64,000 nt of DNA, taken from NCBI RefSeq assembly GCF_003097515.1, contig NZ_CP029188.1:6058531-6122530 (forward strand), read 5' to 3'. Below, piece after piece: positions 42,616 through 51,089 of this stretch. Below the pieces are notes generated by a model. That model did no database searches. It was not told the origin of the DNA and saw nothing but the letters and a program-made list of their open reading frames with translations. The first letter of the stretch is position 1, and each line of letters starts with the position of its first letter. Made by a program: the position numbers and the translations under genes. The stretch is from Streptomyces tirandamycinicus (lineage in GTDB: Bacteria > Actinomycetota > Actinomycetes > Streptomycetales > Streptomycetaceae).

Positions 42616-43523
42616 GACTTCACCGCTCCCGCCGCCAGACCGGCTTTCCAGTAGCGCTGGAGCACCAGGAAGGTGATCACGATCGGTACGACCGAGACGA
42701 GCGAGCCGGTGAGACTGAGGATCTGCAGCGACGGGTCCCGGCTGACCTGGGACTGCCAGGTGAACAGCCCCAGGGTGACGGGGTAGAGGCGGTCGTCCTG
42801 GAGCATCACCAGCGGCAGCAGGAAGTTGTTCCAGATCACCACGAACTGGAAGAGGAAGATCGTCACCATGGCCGGTGACATCAGCCTGAGCGACATGGTG
42901 AAGAAGGTCCGCAGTTCGCCGGAGCCGTCGATGCGCGCCGCCTCCAGCAGTTCGTCCGGTACCGACGCGGCGGCGAAGATGCGCGAGAGGTAGACCCCGA
43001 AGGGGCTCACGATGCTGGGCAGGAACACCGACCAGAACGTGTTGGTGGCCCCGAACTTCGCGAACAGCAGGAACAGCGGCAGGGCCAGGGCCGTGGCCGG
43101 GACGAGCACCCCGCCCAGGACGACCGAGAACAGCAGCTCCCGCCCGCGGAAGCGGTACTTGGCCAGGGCGTAGCCGGCCATGGCGGACAGCAGGGTACCG
43201 ACGGCGGCCCCGGCCCCCGCGTACAGGAGGCTGTTGAGCAGCCAGGGCAGGTAGACCCCTTCCTGGCGGGCGAACAGCGCCCGGAGGTTGTCGGTCAGGT
43301 GGAAGTCGGAGAACCACAGCCCGAAGGAGTCCACCAGGTCGCCCTGGCTCTTGGTGGCCGACACGATCAGCCAGAACACGGGGAGCAGCATGTAGACGGC
43401 GATCACGACCAGGAATCCGGTGGCGACGGCCACCGACAGACGGCTCTCCCTGGGGCCGCGCGGCCGCGTCCCTGCGGCCGGCTGGGACGGGTGGGCACCG
43501 GTGGTGTCCGTGAGGAGGCTCAT
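42612..43523 (-). CDS. Sugar ABC transporter permease, MalG type
   Basis: 303 residues with six hydrophobic helices after a 30-residue Thr/Pro/Gly leader. The EAA loop that contacts the ATPase is EAARIDGSGELRTFFTMSLRLMSPAM near residue 190. It forms the inner-membrane channel with the partner permease upstream. ATGA overlap with that partner at 43520-43523. No ATPase gene lies in the cluster; a shared MsiK-like ATPase encoded elsewhere, the usual situation in Streptomyces, is the likely energy source. Confidence 0.95.
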   Translation of the reverse strand: MSLLTDTTGAHPSQPAAGTRPRGPRESRLSVAVATGFLVVIAVYMLLPVFWLIVSATKSQGDLVDSFGLWFSDFHLTDNLRALFARQEGVYLPWLLNSLLYAGAGAAVGTLLSAMAGYALAKYRFRGRELLFSVVLGGVLVPATALALPLFLLFAKFGATNTFWSVFLPSIVSPFGVYLSRIFAAASVPDELLEAARIDGSGELRTFFTMSLRLMSPAMVTIFLFQFVVIWNNFLLPLVMLQDDRLYPVTLGLFTWQSQVSRDPSLQILSLTGSLVSVVPIVITFLVLQRYWKAGLAAGAVKS

Positions 43524-44488
43524 GACTCGGCCTTTCGACCCGTGAGCTTGAGGAATCCGAACGACAGGACGAACGTGGCGAGGGCCAGCGTCACCGACAT
43601 GGCGGCCGCCTCGTGGTAGTTGTTCGACGAGGCCAGCGAGTACGCCGCCAGGTTCGGGGTGTAGGTGCTGGTCACACTGGTGGAGATGGAGCGCAGCACC
43701 TGGGGTTCGGTGAACAGCTGCAGGGTTCCGATGATCGAGAAGACCCCGGTGAGGATCAGGGCGGGACGCAGGATGGGGACCTTGATCCGCCAGGCGATCT
43801 TCGCCTCGCTCGCCCCGTCCATCCGCGCCGCCTCGTAGATGTCGGCCGGTACCGCCTGCAGCGCGGCGTAGATGATCAGCATGTTGTAGCCGGTGTACGT
43901 CCAGGTCACGATGTTGCCGATGGACCACAGGATCATCGACGAGCCGAGGAAGTCCGGTTGTGCCCCGGCCCGGTCGAGGAGTTCCACGATCGGCGAGAGC
44001 CGCGGGTCGTACAGGAACGCCCACATCAGCGCGGCGATCACGCCGGGAATGCCGTACGGCACGAAGTAGGCGATGCGGAAGAAGCGCTTGAGGCGCGCCA
44101 CCGTCGAGTCCAGCAGCAGCGCGAGCACCAGCGCCAGGAGCAGCATCACGGGGATCTGGACGAGCCCGAACAGCAGCACGCGCCCCGCGCTGCCGAGGAA
44201 CTCGGGGTCCCCGAGGACCTCCGCGTACTGCCCGAACCCGGCGAAAACGGTCGTCTTGCGGCCGAAGGTCCCGCCGGTCCGCTCGGTGCGCAGCAGGCTC
44301 TGGTAGAAGGCGTAGCCGACCGGCACCAGGGTGAACAGGACGAACGGGACGAAGAACGGCAGCAGGAACAGCAGCGGGGCCGGGTTGCGCCTCCGAGGGG
44401 GTGGTGGCGCGGGCCGGGGCGCGGTCGTCGCCTGCGGTGCCGCTGGTACGGCTGTCACCGCTGTCGCCGCTGTGTGGTCGGCGGTCAT
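43520..44488 (-). CDS. Sugar ABC transporter permease, MalF type
   Basis: 322 residues: a 35-residue Ala/Pro-rich cytoplasmic leader, then six hydrophobic helices. EAA loop YEAARMDGASEAKIAWRIKVPILRPAL near residue 218. Pairs with the permease at 42612. Located 70 bases after the substrate-binding protein gene, with the same direction and likely the same transcript. Confidence 0.95.
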   Translation of the reverse strand: MTADHTAATAVTAVPAAPQATTAPRPAPPPPRRRNPAPLLFLLPFFVPFVLFTLVPVGYAFYQSLLRTERTGGTFGRKTTVFAGFGQYAEVLGDPEFLGSAGRVLLFGLVQIPVMLLLALVLALLLDSTVARLKRFFRIAYFVPYGIPGVIAALMWAFLYDPRLSPIVELLDRAGAQPDFLGSSMILWSIGNIVTWTYTGYNMLIIYAALQAVPADIYEAARMDGASEAKIAWRIKVPILRPALILTGVFSIIGTLQLFTEPQVLRSISTSVTSTYTPNLAAYSLASSNNYHEAAAMSVTLALATFVLSFGFLKLTGRKAES

Positions 44489-44557
44489 GTCCTGGCTTCT
44501 CCTGAGCGTGCGGGAACGAGCGTGGCAGCGGCCCGGCGGCCGCCGACCCCGCGTCGG

Positions 44558-45922
44558 CTACTTGGCGACCTCGAGCGACTGCTTCCCCAGGGAGTCCACG
44601 GTCTTGGCGTCCGCCGCCTGGAGCGCGTCCCTCAGCGTGCCCTTGCCTCCGAGCGCTCCCGCGATGCCGTCACCCATGAAGCGGTAGGTGTCGGTCATGG
44701 TCGGGCCGAAGGTCCAGTCCGTGTTCACGTTCCGGGACGCCTCCGCGAAGGTGTCGAAGACCTTCTGCCCGCCGTAGAAGTCCACGGGCTGCTGCAGCGC
44801 CTCCAGCCGGAGGCCGGCGGTGGCGGCCGGGTAGAGGCCGCCCTCCCGGTTGAGGATCTCCAGCGCCTTCGGGTCCGTGTTCAGCCACAGCGCGAACTTG
44901 GCCGCCTCGTAGGGGTGCTCGCTGCCCTTGAGGACGGCGGTCGTCGAGCCGCCCCAGTTGCCCGCCTTCCTGTCGCCGGCGGACCACTGCGGCATGGGTG
45001 CGACGGCCCACTTGCCGGAGGTCGACTTGGCGTTGTCGCGGATGGTGGAGTAGCCCCAGGCGGCGCTCACCCAGGTCGCGACCTCACCGTTGTTCCACGC
45101 CTTGTAGAGCGCCGGGGAGAAGCCCTGCAGGTTGGTGGCGACCAGCTTCTCGTCGATCATCTTCTGCCAGTAGTCCGCCACCTCTCCGCCGGCCGGGCTG
45201 CCGACGTCGACCTTCCAGGTGTCGCCGTCCTGTCCGAACATGTTCGCCCCCTTCTGCCAGAGGAGGCCGCTGAACCAGTTCGGGTCGGTCTGCGAGAAGT
45301 GCGTGATGTACGCCTTCGGGTCGGCCTTCTTGAGCTGCTTGGCCGCCTCGTAGTACTGCTCCCAGGTCTGGGGGACGGCGATGTCGTGCTTCTCGAACAG
45401 GTCCTTGCGGTAGAAGAGCGCCATCGGCCCGGTGTCCTGCGGCACCGCCCAGACGCCGTCCTCGCCGCCCGCGCCGAAGGTCACCTGCGACCAGGTCCAG
45501 TCGGCGAAGTCGGCCTTGGCGCCCTCGACCCCCGCGCAGGCCGCGATGTCGGTGAGGCCGTCCTGGAGACGGAAGCTCGCCAGGGAGTCGTACTCGATCT
45601 GACCGAGGTCGGGTGCGTTGCCGGCCTTGAGGGCGTTCGACATGTTCTGGTACGTCCCGGCGTTGCCCGCGGGGGTGGACTTGACGTTCACCTTGATGTC
45701 CGGGTTCTGGCGGTTCCACTCCGCCACCGCCTTGTCCACACCGGGTATCCAGGACCAGTAGGACAGTTCGACCTTGCCCTTGCTCTTCTCGCACGCGGCC
45801 GCGTCGCCCGAGGCGCTGCCGCCGGTGTCCGGGCTGCCACAGGCGGCTGCGGCGAGGACGGGGAGCACGGTGAGAGCGGCCAGGGCTCGGCGCAGCATGG
45901 GGCGTCGTGTCGGCAGTGACAT
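44558..45922 (-). CDS. Sugar ABC transporter substrate-binding lipoprotein
   Basis: 454 residues. Residues 1-28 are a lipoprotein signal with lipobox AAAC (Cys 28), so the protein is anchored outside the membrane. Mature part is a type B binding protein: WSWIPGVDKAVAEWNRQNPDIKVNV near 52 and the family-1 stretch WAVPQDTGPMALFYRKDLFEKHDIAVPQTWEQYYEAAKQLK near 150. It should bind a galactoside because of its gene neighbours; the sugar is inferred. GAGGAG lies six bases before ATG 45922. Confidence 0.95.
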   Translation of the reverse strand: MSLPTRRPMLRRALAALTVLPVLAAAACGSPDTGGSASGDAAACEKSKGKVELSYWSWIPGVDKAVAEWNRQNPDIKVNVKSTPAGNAGTYQNMSNALKAGNAPDLGQIEYDSLASFRLQDGLTDIAACAGVEGAKADFADWTWSQVTFGAGGEDGVWAVPQDTGPMALFYRKDLFEKHDIAVPQTWEQYYEAAKQLKKADPKAYITHFSQTDPNWFSGLLWQKGANMFGQDGDTWKVDVGSPAGGEVADYWQKMIDEKLVATNLQGFSPALYKAWNNGEVATWVSAAWGYSTIRDNAKSTSGKWAVAPMPQWSAGDRKAGNWGGSTTAVLKGSEHPYEAAKFALWLNTDPKALEILNREGGLYPAATAGLRLEALQQPVDFYGGQKVFDTFAEASRNVNTDWTFGPTMTDTYRFMGDGIAGALGGKGTLRDALQAADAKTVDSLGKQSLEVAK

Positions 45923-45978
45923 GGCGTCTCCTCGGGTGGATGCCGCACTGTCGTCCCAGTGAGCGGCGGGGTGCGCAC

Positions 45979-46008
45979 ACATTGACCGCTAACCGAGCGT
46001 TAAGTCAA
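45979..46008 (-). promoter_or_regulatory. Candidate promoter of the galactoside transporter operon
   Basis: On the minus strand TTGACT (46003-46008) and CAATGT (45979-45984) are 18 bases apart, 57 bases before the binding-protein start. It sits in a markedly AT-rich island. The palindrome AACATGTT (46007-46014) overlaps the -35 box, AACCGAGCGTT (45991-46001) lies in the spacer, and TCCAACATGGA (46034-46044) is just upstream. These are plausible repressor sites. Confidence 0.6.
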
Positions 46009-46014
46009 CATGTT

Positions 46015-46417
46015 CCATCGGAAAATCTCGAAATCCAACATGGATCGATATGTGCGGGCGGGGTGCCGACAGGATCTCAGGCTGCGGAACGCGATCTTCA
46101 GGGCCCCGGGACGGCGCGGCCGGCCGCTGCCGGCCGCTGCCGACGGGGGCCTTCTGGCGTTCGCGTGCGTGGCGTGCGTGGCGTGCGTGGCGTGCGTGGC
46201 GTGTGCGTGCGCGTGGTGCGCGTCCGCCGAGCGCGCAGCCGGATACGTGTCGCGGTGGTGCTCGCCACGGCGGAGGCTCCGTACACCGCGCGAGCCCGCC
46301 GGGAGCGCCCGGCGGAGGAGCCCGCCAGGAGGGCACGGCAGGGCGGCCCGACGGGGGAGCCGGCCGGCGGCGCGCGGTGTGCCGCCGTCTCGGGGTCCGC
46401 GCACCACCCGGCGCGGT
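46015..46417. other. Intergenic region between galK and the transporter operon
   Basis: Contains operator-like TCCAACATGGA at 46034-46044, then a 9-bp tandem repeat at 46163-46198 and GC-rich, gene-free DNA up to the galK stop. Frames here encode only low-complexity peptides. Confidence 0.5.
46163..46198. repeat. Four-copy 9-bp repeat GCGTGCGTG
   Basis: Four consecutive exact units of GCGTGCGTG, continuing with degenerate gtgtgcgtgcgcgtgg. Non-coding. Confidence 0.9.
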
Positions 46418-47581
46418 TCAGGCGAGTCGGCGCGCCCCGGGGGAAGGCGCCGCCGTGAAGACCCGCGGAGTCGCGAAGCCCGCCGCCGCGAAGGCTTCCA
46501 CCACCGCCTTCGTCACCGTGTCCGCGTCCGCCGCCTCGATCAGGACGATCGCCGAGCCGCCGAAGCCGCCGCCGGTCATCCGGGCGCCCAGGGCGCCCGC
46601 CCGTACCGCCGTGTCGACGACCAGGTCCAGCTCGGGGCAGGAGACGCGGAAGTCGTCTCGGAGCGAGGCGTGCCCTTCGACGAGGACGGGGCCGATGGCG
46701 CGGGTGGTGCCCGACTCCAGCAGGGCGGCCACCGTCTCCACGCGGTGGTTCTCCGTCACCACATGGCGGACCAGGCGGCGGACCTCCTCCTCGCCGCCGA
46801 GGCGGGCGAGCAGAGCGTCCAGGTCGCCGTACGGGATGTCGCGGAGGGTGTCGACGCCCAGCAGCGCGGCGCCCCTTTCGCATCCGGCGCGGCGGTTGCC
46901 GTACTCGCCGTCACTGTGGGCGTGCTTGACCTGTGTGTCGACGACGAGCAGACGCATGCCCTCGGCGGCCAGGTCGAAGGGGAGCTGCCGCCGGGTGAGG
47001 TCCCGGGTGTCGAGGAGCATGGCGTGGCCCTCCGCGCAGCATGCGGCGGCCGTCTGGTCCATGATCCCGGTGGGTGCGCCGACGTAGACGTTCTCCGCTC
47101 GCCTGCACAGCCGGGCCAGCCGCAGGCCCCCCAGGCCGAGTGCGAACAGGTCGTTCAGCGCCAGCGCGACCACGACCTCCAGGGCCGCCGAGGACGACAG
47201 GCCCGCACCCGCGGGGACCGTGGAGCTCAGATGGACGTCCGCGCCGGTGATCTCGTGGCCCGCCTCGCGCAGCGCCCACACGACACCCGCCGGGTACGCG
47301 GTCCAGCCGTGGTCGGACCCCGGGGCCAGCTCCGGCACGGCCAGCTCCACGGGCCCGCCCTCGACGTCGCCGGAGTGCAGGCGCAGTACCCCGTCGGTGC
47401 GGCGGGAGACCGCGGCGACCGCGGTGTGCGGCAGCGCGAAGGGCATGACGAAGCCGTCGTTGTAGTCGGTGTGCTCGCCGATCAGGTTGACCCGGCCGGG
47501 CGCCGCCCACACTCCCTCCGGCCCGGTCCCGTACAGCCGGCGGAAGTCCTCCGAGACCCGTTCCGCGACAGCCTCGCTCAT
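46418..47581 (-). CDS. galK: Galactokinase
   Basis: 387 residues. Phosphorylates galactose at C1, first step of the Leloir pathway. GHMP kinase motifs: galactose site GRVNLIGEHTDYNDGFVMP near residue 29, ATP loop VPAGAGLSSSAALEV near 121 and C-terminal GARMTGGGFGGSAI near 338. ATG 47581 overlaps the stop of the galE remnant by ATGA, and GGGGAGCAGGAG lies upstream. The operon order galT-(galE)-galK equals the classic Streptomyces galactose operon. Confidence 0.96.
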   Translation of the reverse strand: MSEAVAERVSEDFRRLYGTGPEGVWAAPGRVNLIGEHTDYNDGFVMPFALPHTAVAAVSRRTDGVLRLHSGDVEGGPVELAVPELAPGSDHGWTAYPAGVVWALREAGHEITGADVHLSSTVPAGAGLSSSAALEVVVALALNDLFALGLGGLRLARLCRRAENVYVGAPTGIMDQTAAACCAEGHAMLLDTRDLTRRQLPFDLAAEGMRLLVVDTQVKHAHSDGEYGNRRAGCERGAALLGVDTLRDIPYGDLDALLARLGGEEEVRRLVRHVVTENHRVETVAALLESGTTRAIGPVLVEGHASLRDDFRVSCPELDLVVDTAVRAGALGARMTGGGFGGSAIVLIEAADADTVTKAVVEAFAAAGFATPRVFTAAPSPGARRLA

Positions 47582-47697
47582 CTCCTGCTCCCCTGGTCTC
47601 CGTCTGCCCGGCCCGAACGGGGCCGGTACCACTCGTGGCCCGCCCCGATCCGGTGCGTCGCCACGACACCGCCGGTGAGCAGGTACGTGCCGCTCAT
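47578..47697 (-). pseudogene. galE remnant, UDP-glucose 4-epimerase N-terminus
   Basis: A 39-codon open frame between galT and galK. It starts MSGTYLLTGG, matching the start of epimerases (M-S-G-K-Y-L-V-T-G-G-A-G-Y-V-G-S) up to the first glycines. VVATHRIGAGHE then corresponds to VVAAHLLEAGHE, so the GAGYVGS nucleotide loop is lost. The rest, WYRPRSGRADGDQGSRR, is not epimerase-like. Its ATG overlaps the galT stop by ATGA, and its TGA overlaps the galK ATG. Thus galE has been deleted while the translational coupling was kept. Identification rests on a short match and the gene order. Confidence 0.6.
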
Positions 47698-48878
47698 GAA
47701 CCCGCCACCTCCCGCAGCCGCCCGGCCGCGTGCTCCGGGGGAACGTCGTTGACGAACACGCCCATACCGGACTCGGAACCCGCGAGGAACTTCAGCTTCC
47801 CGGAAGTCCGGCGGACGGTGAAGAGCTCGAGGTGCAGCGCGAAGTCCTCCCGCACCACTCCGTCGAACTCCTCCAGCATGCCGAACGGGGCCTGGTGCCA
47901 GGCCGCGATGTACGGCGTCGGCGGCTCACCCGGGGAGCCGGAGGCGGTCGGGGAGCCGGAGGAGCCCGGGGCGGTCGGGGCGGTCGAGGAGCCTCGGGAA
48001 CTCGGTGCGCTCGGTGCGCTCGGGGAACTCGGTGTGCTCGGGGAGTCGCCGTGTCCGTCGAAGATCCGGTCGAAGCGCCTCAGGAGTTCCAGGTACACCC
48101 GGGGGAACTCCGCGCGCGCCTCCTCGTCGAGCCCCAGCAGGTCGGGGACCCGGCGCCGCGGGTAGAGGTGCACCTCGTACGGCCAGTGCGCCGCGTACGG
48201 CACGAAGGCCGCCCAGTGCTCCGCCTCCAGGACCAGCCGCTCGCCGGCCAGTTCGCGGGCCAGGAGGTCGTCGAAGAGGTTCCCCCCGCCGGTCGCCTCC
48301 TTGTGCGCCGCGAGGGAACGCAGCATCAGCGCGGTGCGGGGGGTGGTGAACGGATAGGCGTAGATCTGCCCGTGCGGGTGCCCGAGCGTCACACCGATCT
48401 CGGCACCGCGGTTCTCGAAGCAGAACACCTGCTCGACGGACGGGAGGAGGGACAGCTCGGCGGTGCGGTCGGTCCACGCCTCCAGTACGAGGCGCGCGTG
48501 CTCCTCGGTGAGGTCCTTGAACGAAGCGCTGTGGTCCGGGGTGAAGCAGACGACCTCGCAGCGGCCGGAGTCCCCGGCGAGCGAGGGGAAGCGGTTCTCG
48601 AACACGACCACGTCGTACGAGGAGTCCGGGATCTCGCTGAGCCGGCCGCCTTCGGACGGGCACAGGGGGCACTCGTCCGCCGGGGGATGGTAGGTGCGGC
48701 CCTGGCGGTGCGAGGCGACGGCGACCGAGTCGCCGAGCAGCGGGTCGCGGCGCACCTCCGACGTGGTGACCGTCCGCTCCAGCGGGCGCCTGTCCTCCGC
48801 GTCGCGCACCGCCTCGTCGCGGAGGTCGTAGTAGATCAGCTCACGACCGTCGGCCAGCCGGGTCGAGGTCTTCTTCAC
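47694..48878 (-). CDS. galT: Galactose-1-phosphate uridylyltransferase with a low-complexity insert
   Basis: 394 residues, about 40 more than usual. Exchanges UMP between UDP-glucose and galactose-1-phosphate. Zinc cysteines in ECPLCPSEGG near 71, nucleophile His in TLGHPHGQIYAYPF near 164 and FVPYAAHWPYEVHLYPRR near 222. Between RFDRIFDGHG and PYIAAWHQAPFG (about residues 275-321, bases 47917-48054) lies a Ser/Pro/Ala/Thr/Gly-rich insert. GTG 48878 is preferred, with GGGGAG six bases upstream; the longer reading from ATG 48902 is less supported. First gene of the galactose operon. Confidence 0.93.
   Translation of the reverse strand: MKKTSTRLADGRELIYYDLRDEAVRDAEDRRPLERTVTTSEVRRDPLLGDSVAVASHRQGRTYHPPADECPLCPSEGGRLSEIPDSSYDVVVFENRFPSLAGDSGRCEVVCFTPDHSASFKDLTEEHARLVLEAWTDRTAELSLLPSVEQVFCFENRGAEIGVTLGHPHGQIYAYPFTTPRTALMLRSLAAHKEATGGGNLFDDLLARELAGERLVLEAEHWAAFVPYAAHWPYEVHLYPRRRVPDLLGLDEEARAEFPRVYLELLRRFDRIFDGHGDSPSTPSSPSAPSAPSSRGSSTAPTAPGSSGSPTASGSPGEPPTPYIAAWHQAPFGMLEEFDGVVREDFALHLELFTVRRTSGKLKFLAGSESGMGVFVNDVPPEHAAGRLREVAGS
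47918..48053. repeat. Repeat-like insert inside galT
   Basis: A run of ggagccggag, ggggcggtcg and ctcggtgcgctcgg words, all in multiples of three bases. It encodes PSSPSAPSAPSSRGSS-like peptide inserted in the middle of an otherwise conserved enzyme. Confidence 0.7.
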
Positions 48879-48956
48879 GCCGGACTCCCCATCCCTGCCC
48901 ATCCCTGCAACTCAAGCGTCGAGCCGTCGAAGTGGTCAGCGACCATTCACCCGGAC

Positions 48957-49025
48957 TCTTCAAACAAAACCAAACACATCAAAGCACAGGTGCGCGCAAC
49001 AGTCACCATCACAACCAAACAAAGA
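48957..49025 (-). promoter_or_regulatory. galT upstream region with CAAACA direct repeats
   Basis: The AT-rich block from 48957 contains CAAACAAAAC, CAAACACATC and AAAGCACAGG in a 10-base period at 48961, 48971 and 48981, plus ACCAAACAAAG at 49014-49024. Hexamer repeats of this type upstream of the galactose operon recall the complex operator described for the S. lividans galP1 promoter, and also DeoR-type sites. The binding protein is not in the window. Confidence 0.55.
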
Positions 49026-49116
49026 GCACCAGGGTGCCCGCCGCCGCGCCACTCGTCCCGATTCCGTTGCGGCGAAGCCCCGTCCGGCCGAGCCGGGCCC
49101 GCCGAAGGCCCGTCCG

Positions 49117-49138
49117 CCTTCGCCGGGCCCGGCGAAGG
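49117..49138 (-). terminator. Perfect palindrome after the deiminase gene
   Basis: CCTTCGCCGGG followed by CCCGGCGAAGG forms an 11-bp hairpin with no separate loop, ending directly beyond the stop codon of the deiminase gene. Probably ends its transcript before the galT control region. Confidence 0.65.
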
Positions 49139-49139
49139 C

Positions 49140-51089
49140 CTACGAGGACCGCCACCAGGCGGTGGAGGCGTCCCGCAGCGTGTTCGTACCGCAGTGCACC
49201 TCGCCCGCGCCGAGGTGGTACGTGTACCAGTCGTCGATGTACGAGACCTTCATGCCGGCCTGCGCGTACGCGGCGGTCACCGACTCCGTGAACACGTCCC
49301 TGCCGTTGATCACCGGGCCCCACTGCCGGGGGGCCAGGTAGCGGTCGCGCCCCAGCAGGACGCCGTTGACCGCGCCCGGGACGTACGCACTGGTCATGAC
49401 CGGTTCCGGGCCCGCGGCGCGCCGCCCGTCGCGGTGCAGCCTCAGTTCCTTCTGCTGCCCGTACTCGCGCACCGAGTCGGGTACCGGAATCTCCCCGGCG
49501 CCCATCCGCTTCAGCCGTGGCATCATCGTGTCGCCGCGCTCACCCTCCTCCGAACCGCGCGTATAGAGGGCCGGCACCCGTACGACCTCGGCGTCGGTCA
49601 CCCCGGTCTCGCGCTTGAGGATCTCCAGGTTCGCCCTGATCCGCTGCGCGGCCATTTGGTTGTCCTGCACCAGGTAGCGGGAGGCGAGCGCCTGGTCGAT
49701 GGTCTCCCTGGGGGCGGGCACGTCCTTGCTGCCCGGCACCGAGAACATCCTCGTGCCGCCGTGCCCTGCCTCCCGGGCCTCGCGCAGCAGGCGCAGCCCG
49801 GCCTCCGGGTCGGCGACACCGATCCGCCAGCCGCGCGGGGTGTCCGCGGGCAGGAACTGCACGAACTCGTCCACATGCCCCACGTGCAGCCACGAGGTGT
49901 CCAGGAGCAGCGGGTCCTGCAGGCCCTGGGACTTCAGGAGCGTGCGCATCGCCCGCGCGGGCTTGGATCCGATGTCCTTGCGCTCGCCCTGGATGATCCG
50001 GCCGGCCGGATAGGAGCGGCCCCCATGGGTGTACGGGGGGATGGTCTCCAGGTTCCCCATGGAGTTGAGGGTCCACTCCTCCGAGTCCCGGACGCCGGAG
50101 ACCTGGACCACGCCCACGCCGCTGCCGCGCAGCTTCTCGAACAGTTCGCGGCCCGCCTCGCGGTCGGGCTGGGCGCTGCGCAGCATCACCCGCATGACGT
50201 GACGGCGTCCGCCGGGGCCCGTCATGCTCACATAGGCGGGCTCGACGAAGTCCTGTGCCCAGATGTCCTGGTACCTGTCGAAGGTGATCAGCGGGGTGCC
50301 GATCCCCGCGGCTCTGGCCTCGGTTCCGAGCCCCTTGACGAACGCCTGCTGGCGGCGGGCCCAGTCGTCGTTGCCGGGCACCTTGGTGACCATGACCTGC
50401 TGCGCGTTCTGCAGGTGGTGGTGGGTGAGGAGCGGGGCGACCCGCAGGGTGATCTCGTCGGAGGTGCTCCTGCCGCCCGCCGTCACGGTCAGGCGTATGA
50501 CGGCACGCCCGTCCCAGACCCTGGTGTCGCGTATGACGTCGTTGCCCTCGACCCCGAACTCGACGCCCGCGCGCAGTTCGGCGGCGGTGAGGCGGGTGGC
50601 GGGGGTGACCATGGCCCAGCCCCCGGGGCGCTTGACGAAGACGCGTGTCCTGCGCCCGCCGTCGACCCGCACGGTCCCGGTCGCTCCGGCGGGCACGGCG
50701 GCCATGGGGAGGGACCGTACGCGCGCGAGGTCGGCGAGGTCGGCGGAGCCGTTGACGATGTTGTCGGAGCCGTCGTTGCAGGCGGCGAGCTTGGCGTCGG
50801 AGAGCGGTTTGCCGGTCGGGGTCTTGACCGGGCACCGCCTGGTGTCGTCGTCGATGTTGGGGAGGAACACCGCGCCCCGGGCGGGGGTCCAGGTGTCCTC
50901 CCCGGCGTTGTCGGAGGTGCCGCTGACGTCGACCTTCCCGTCCCGGTTGACGTCGGCCCGCAGATCGACGACGGGCGGCCCGGCGGCGAAGGCCGGCGCG
51001 GCGGGGGCCATGACCGCACCGATGACCGTGAGGGCGAGTGCGGTGGTGCGTGTGCTTCCTGAGTGCTGGGGGTGGCGTCGCGTACCCAA
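49140..51089 (-). CDS. Secreted peptidylarginine deiminase
   Basis: 649 residues. Residues 1-33 are a signal peptide ending AAPAFAA, so the protein is exported. The following domains resemble PAD (protein-arginine deiminase, converting arginine to citrulline): a beta-rich N-terminal part with DVNRDGKVDVSG near 39 (calcium-loop-like), the guanidine-binding Asp in IWAQDFVEP near 277, the His-Asp pair in WLHVGHVDEFVQF near 402 and the catalytic Cys in GEVHCGTNTLRD near 632. Length is close to the 663 residues of mammalian PADs. TTG 51089 follows AAGGAA by seven bases. The gene is monocistronic. Confidence 0.9.
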   Translation of the reverse strand: MGTRRHPQHSGSTRTTALALTVIGAVMAPAAPAFAAGPPVVDLRADVNRDGKVDVSGTSDNAGEDTWTPARGAVFLPNIDDDTRRCPVKTPTGKPLSDAKLAACNDGSDNIVNGSADLADLARVRSLPMAAVPAGATGTVRVDGGRRTRVFVKRPGGWAMVTPATRLTAAELRAGVEFGVEGNDVIRDTRVWDGRAVIRLTVTAGGRSTSDEITLRVAPLLTHHHLQNAQQVMVTKVPGNDDWARRQQAFVKGLGTEARAAGIGTPLITFDRYQDIWAQDFVEPAYVSMTGPGGRRHVMRVMLRSAQPDREAGRELFEKLRGSGVGVVQVSGVRDSEEWTLNSMGNLETIPPYTHGGRSYPAGRIIQGERKDIGSKPARAMRTLLKSQGLQDPLLLDTSWLHVGHVDEFVQFLPADTPRGWRIGVADPEAGLRLLREAREAGHGGTRMFSVPGSKDVPAPRETIDQALASRYLVQDNQMAAQRIRANLEILKRETGVTDAEVVRVPALYTRGSEEGERGDTMMPRLKRMGAGEIPVPDSVREYGQQKELRLHRDGRRAAGPEPVMTSAYVPGAVNGVLLGRDRYLAPRQWGPVINGRDVFTESVTAAYAQAGMKVSYIDDWYTYHLGAGEVHCGTNTLRDASTAWWRSS

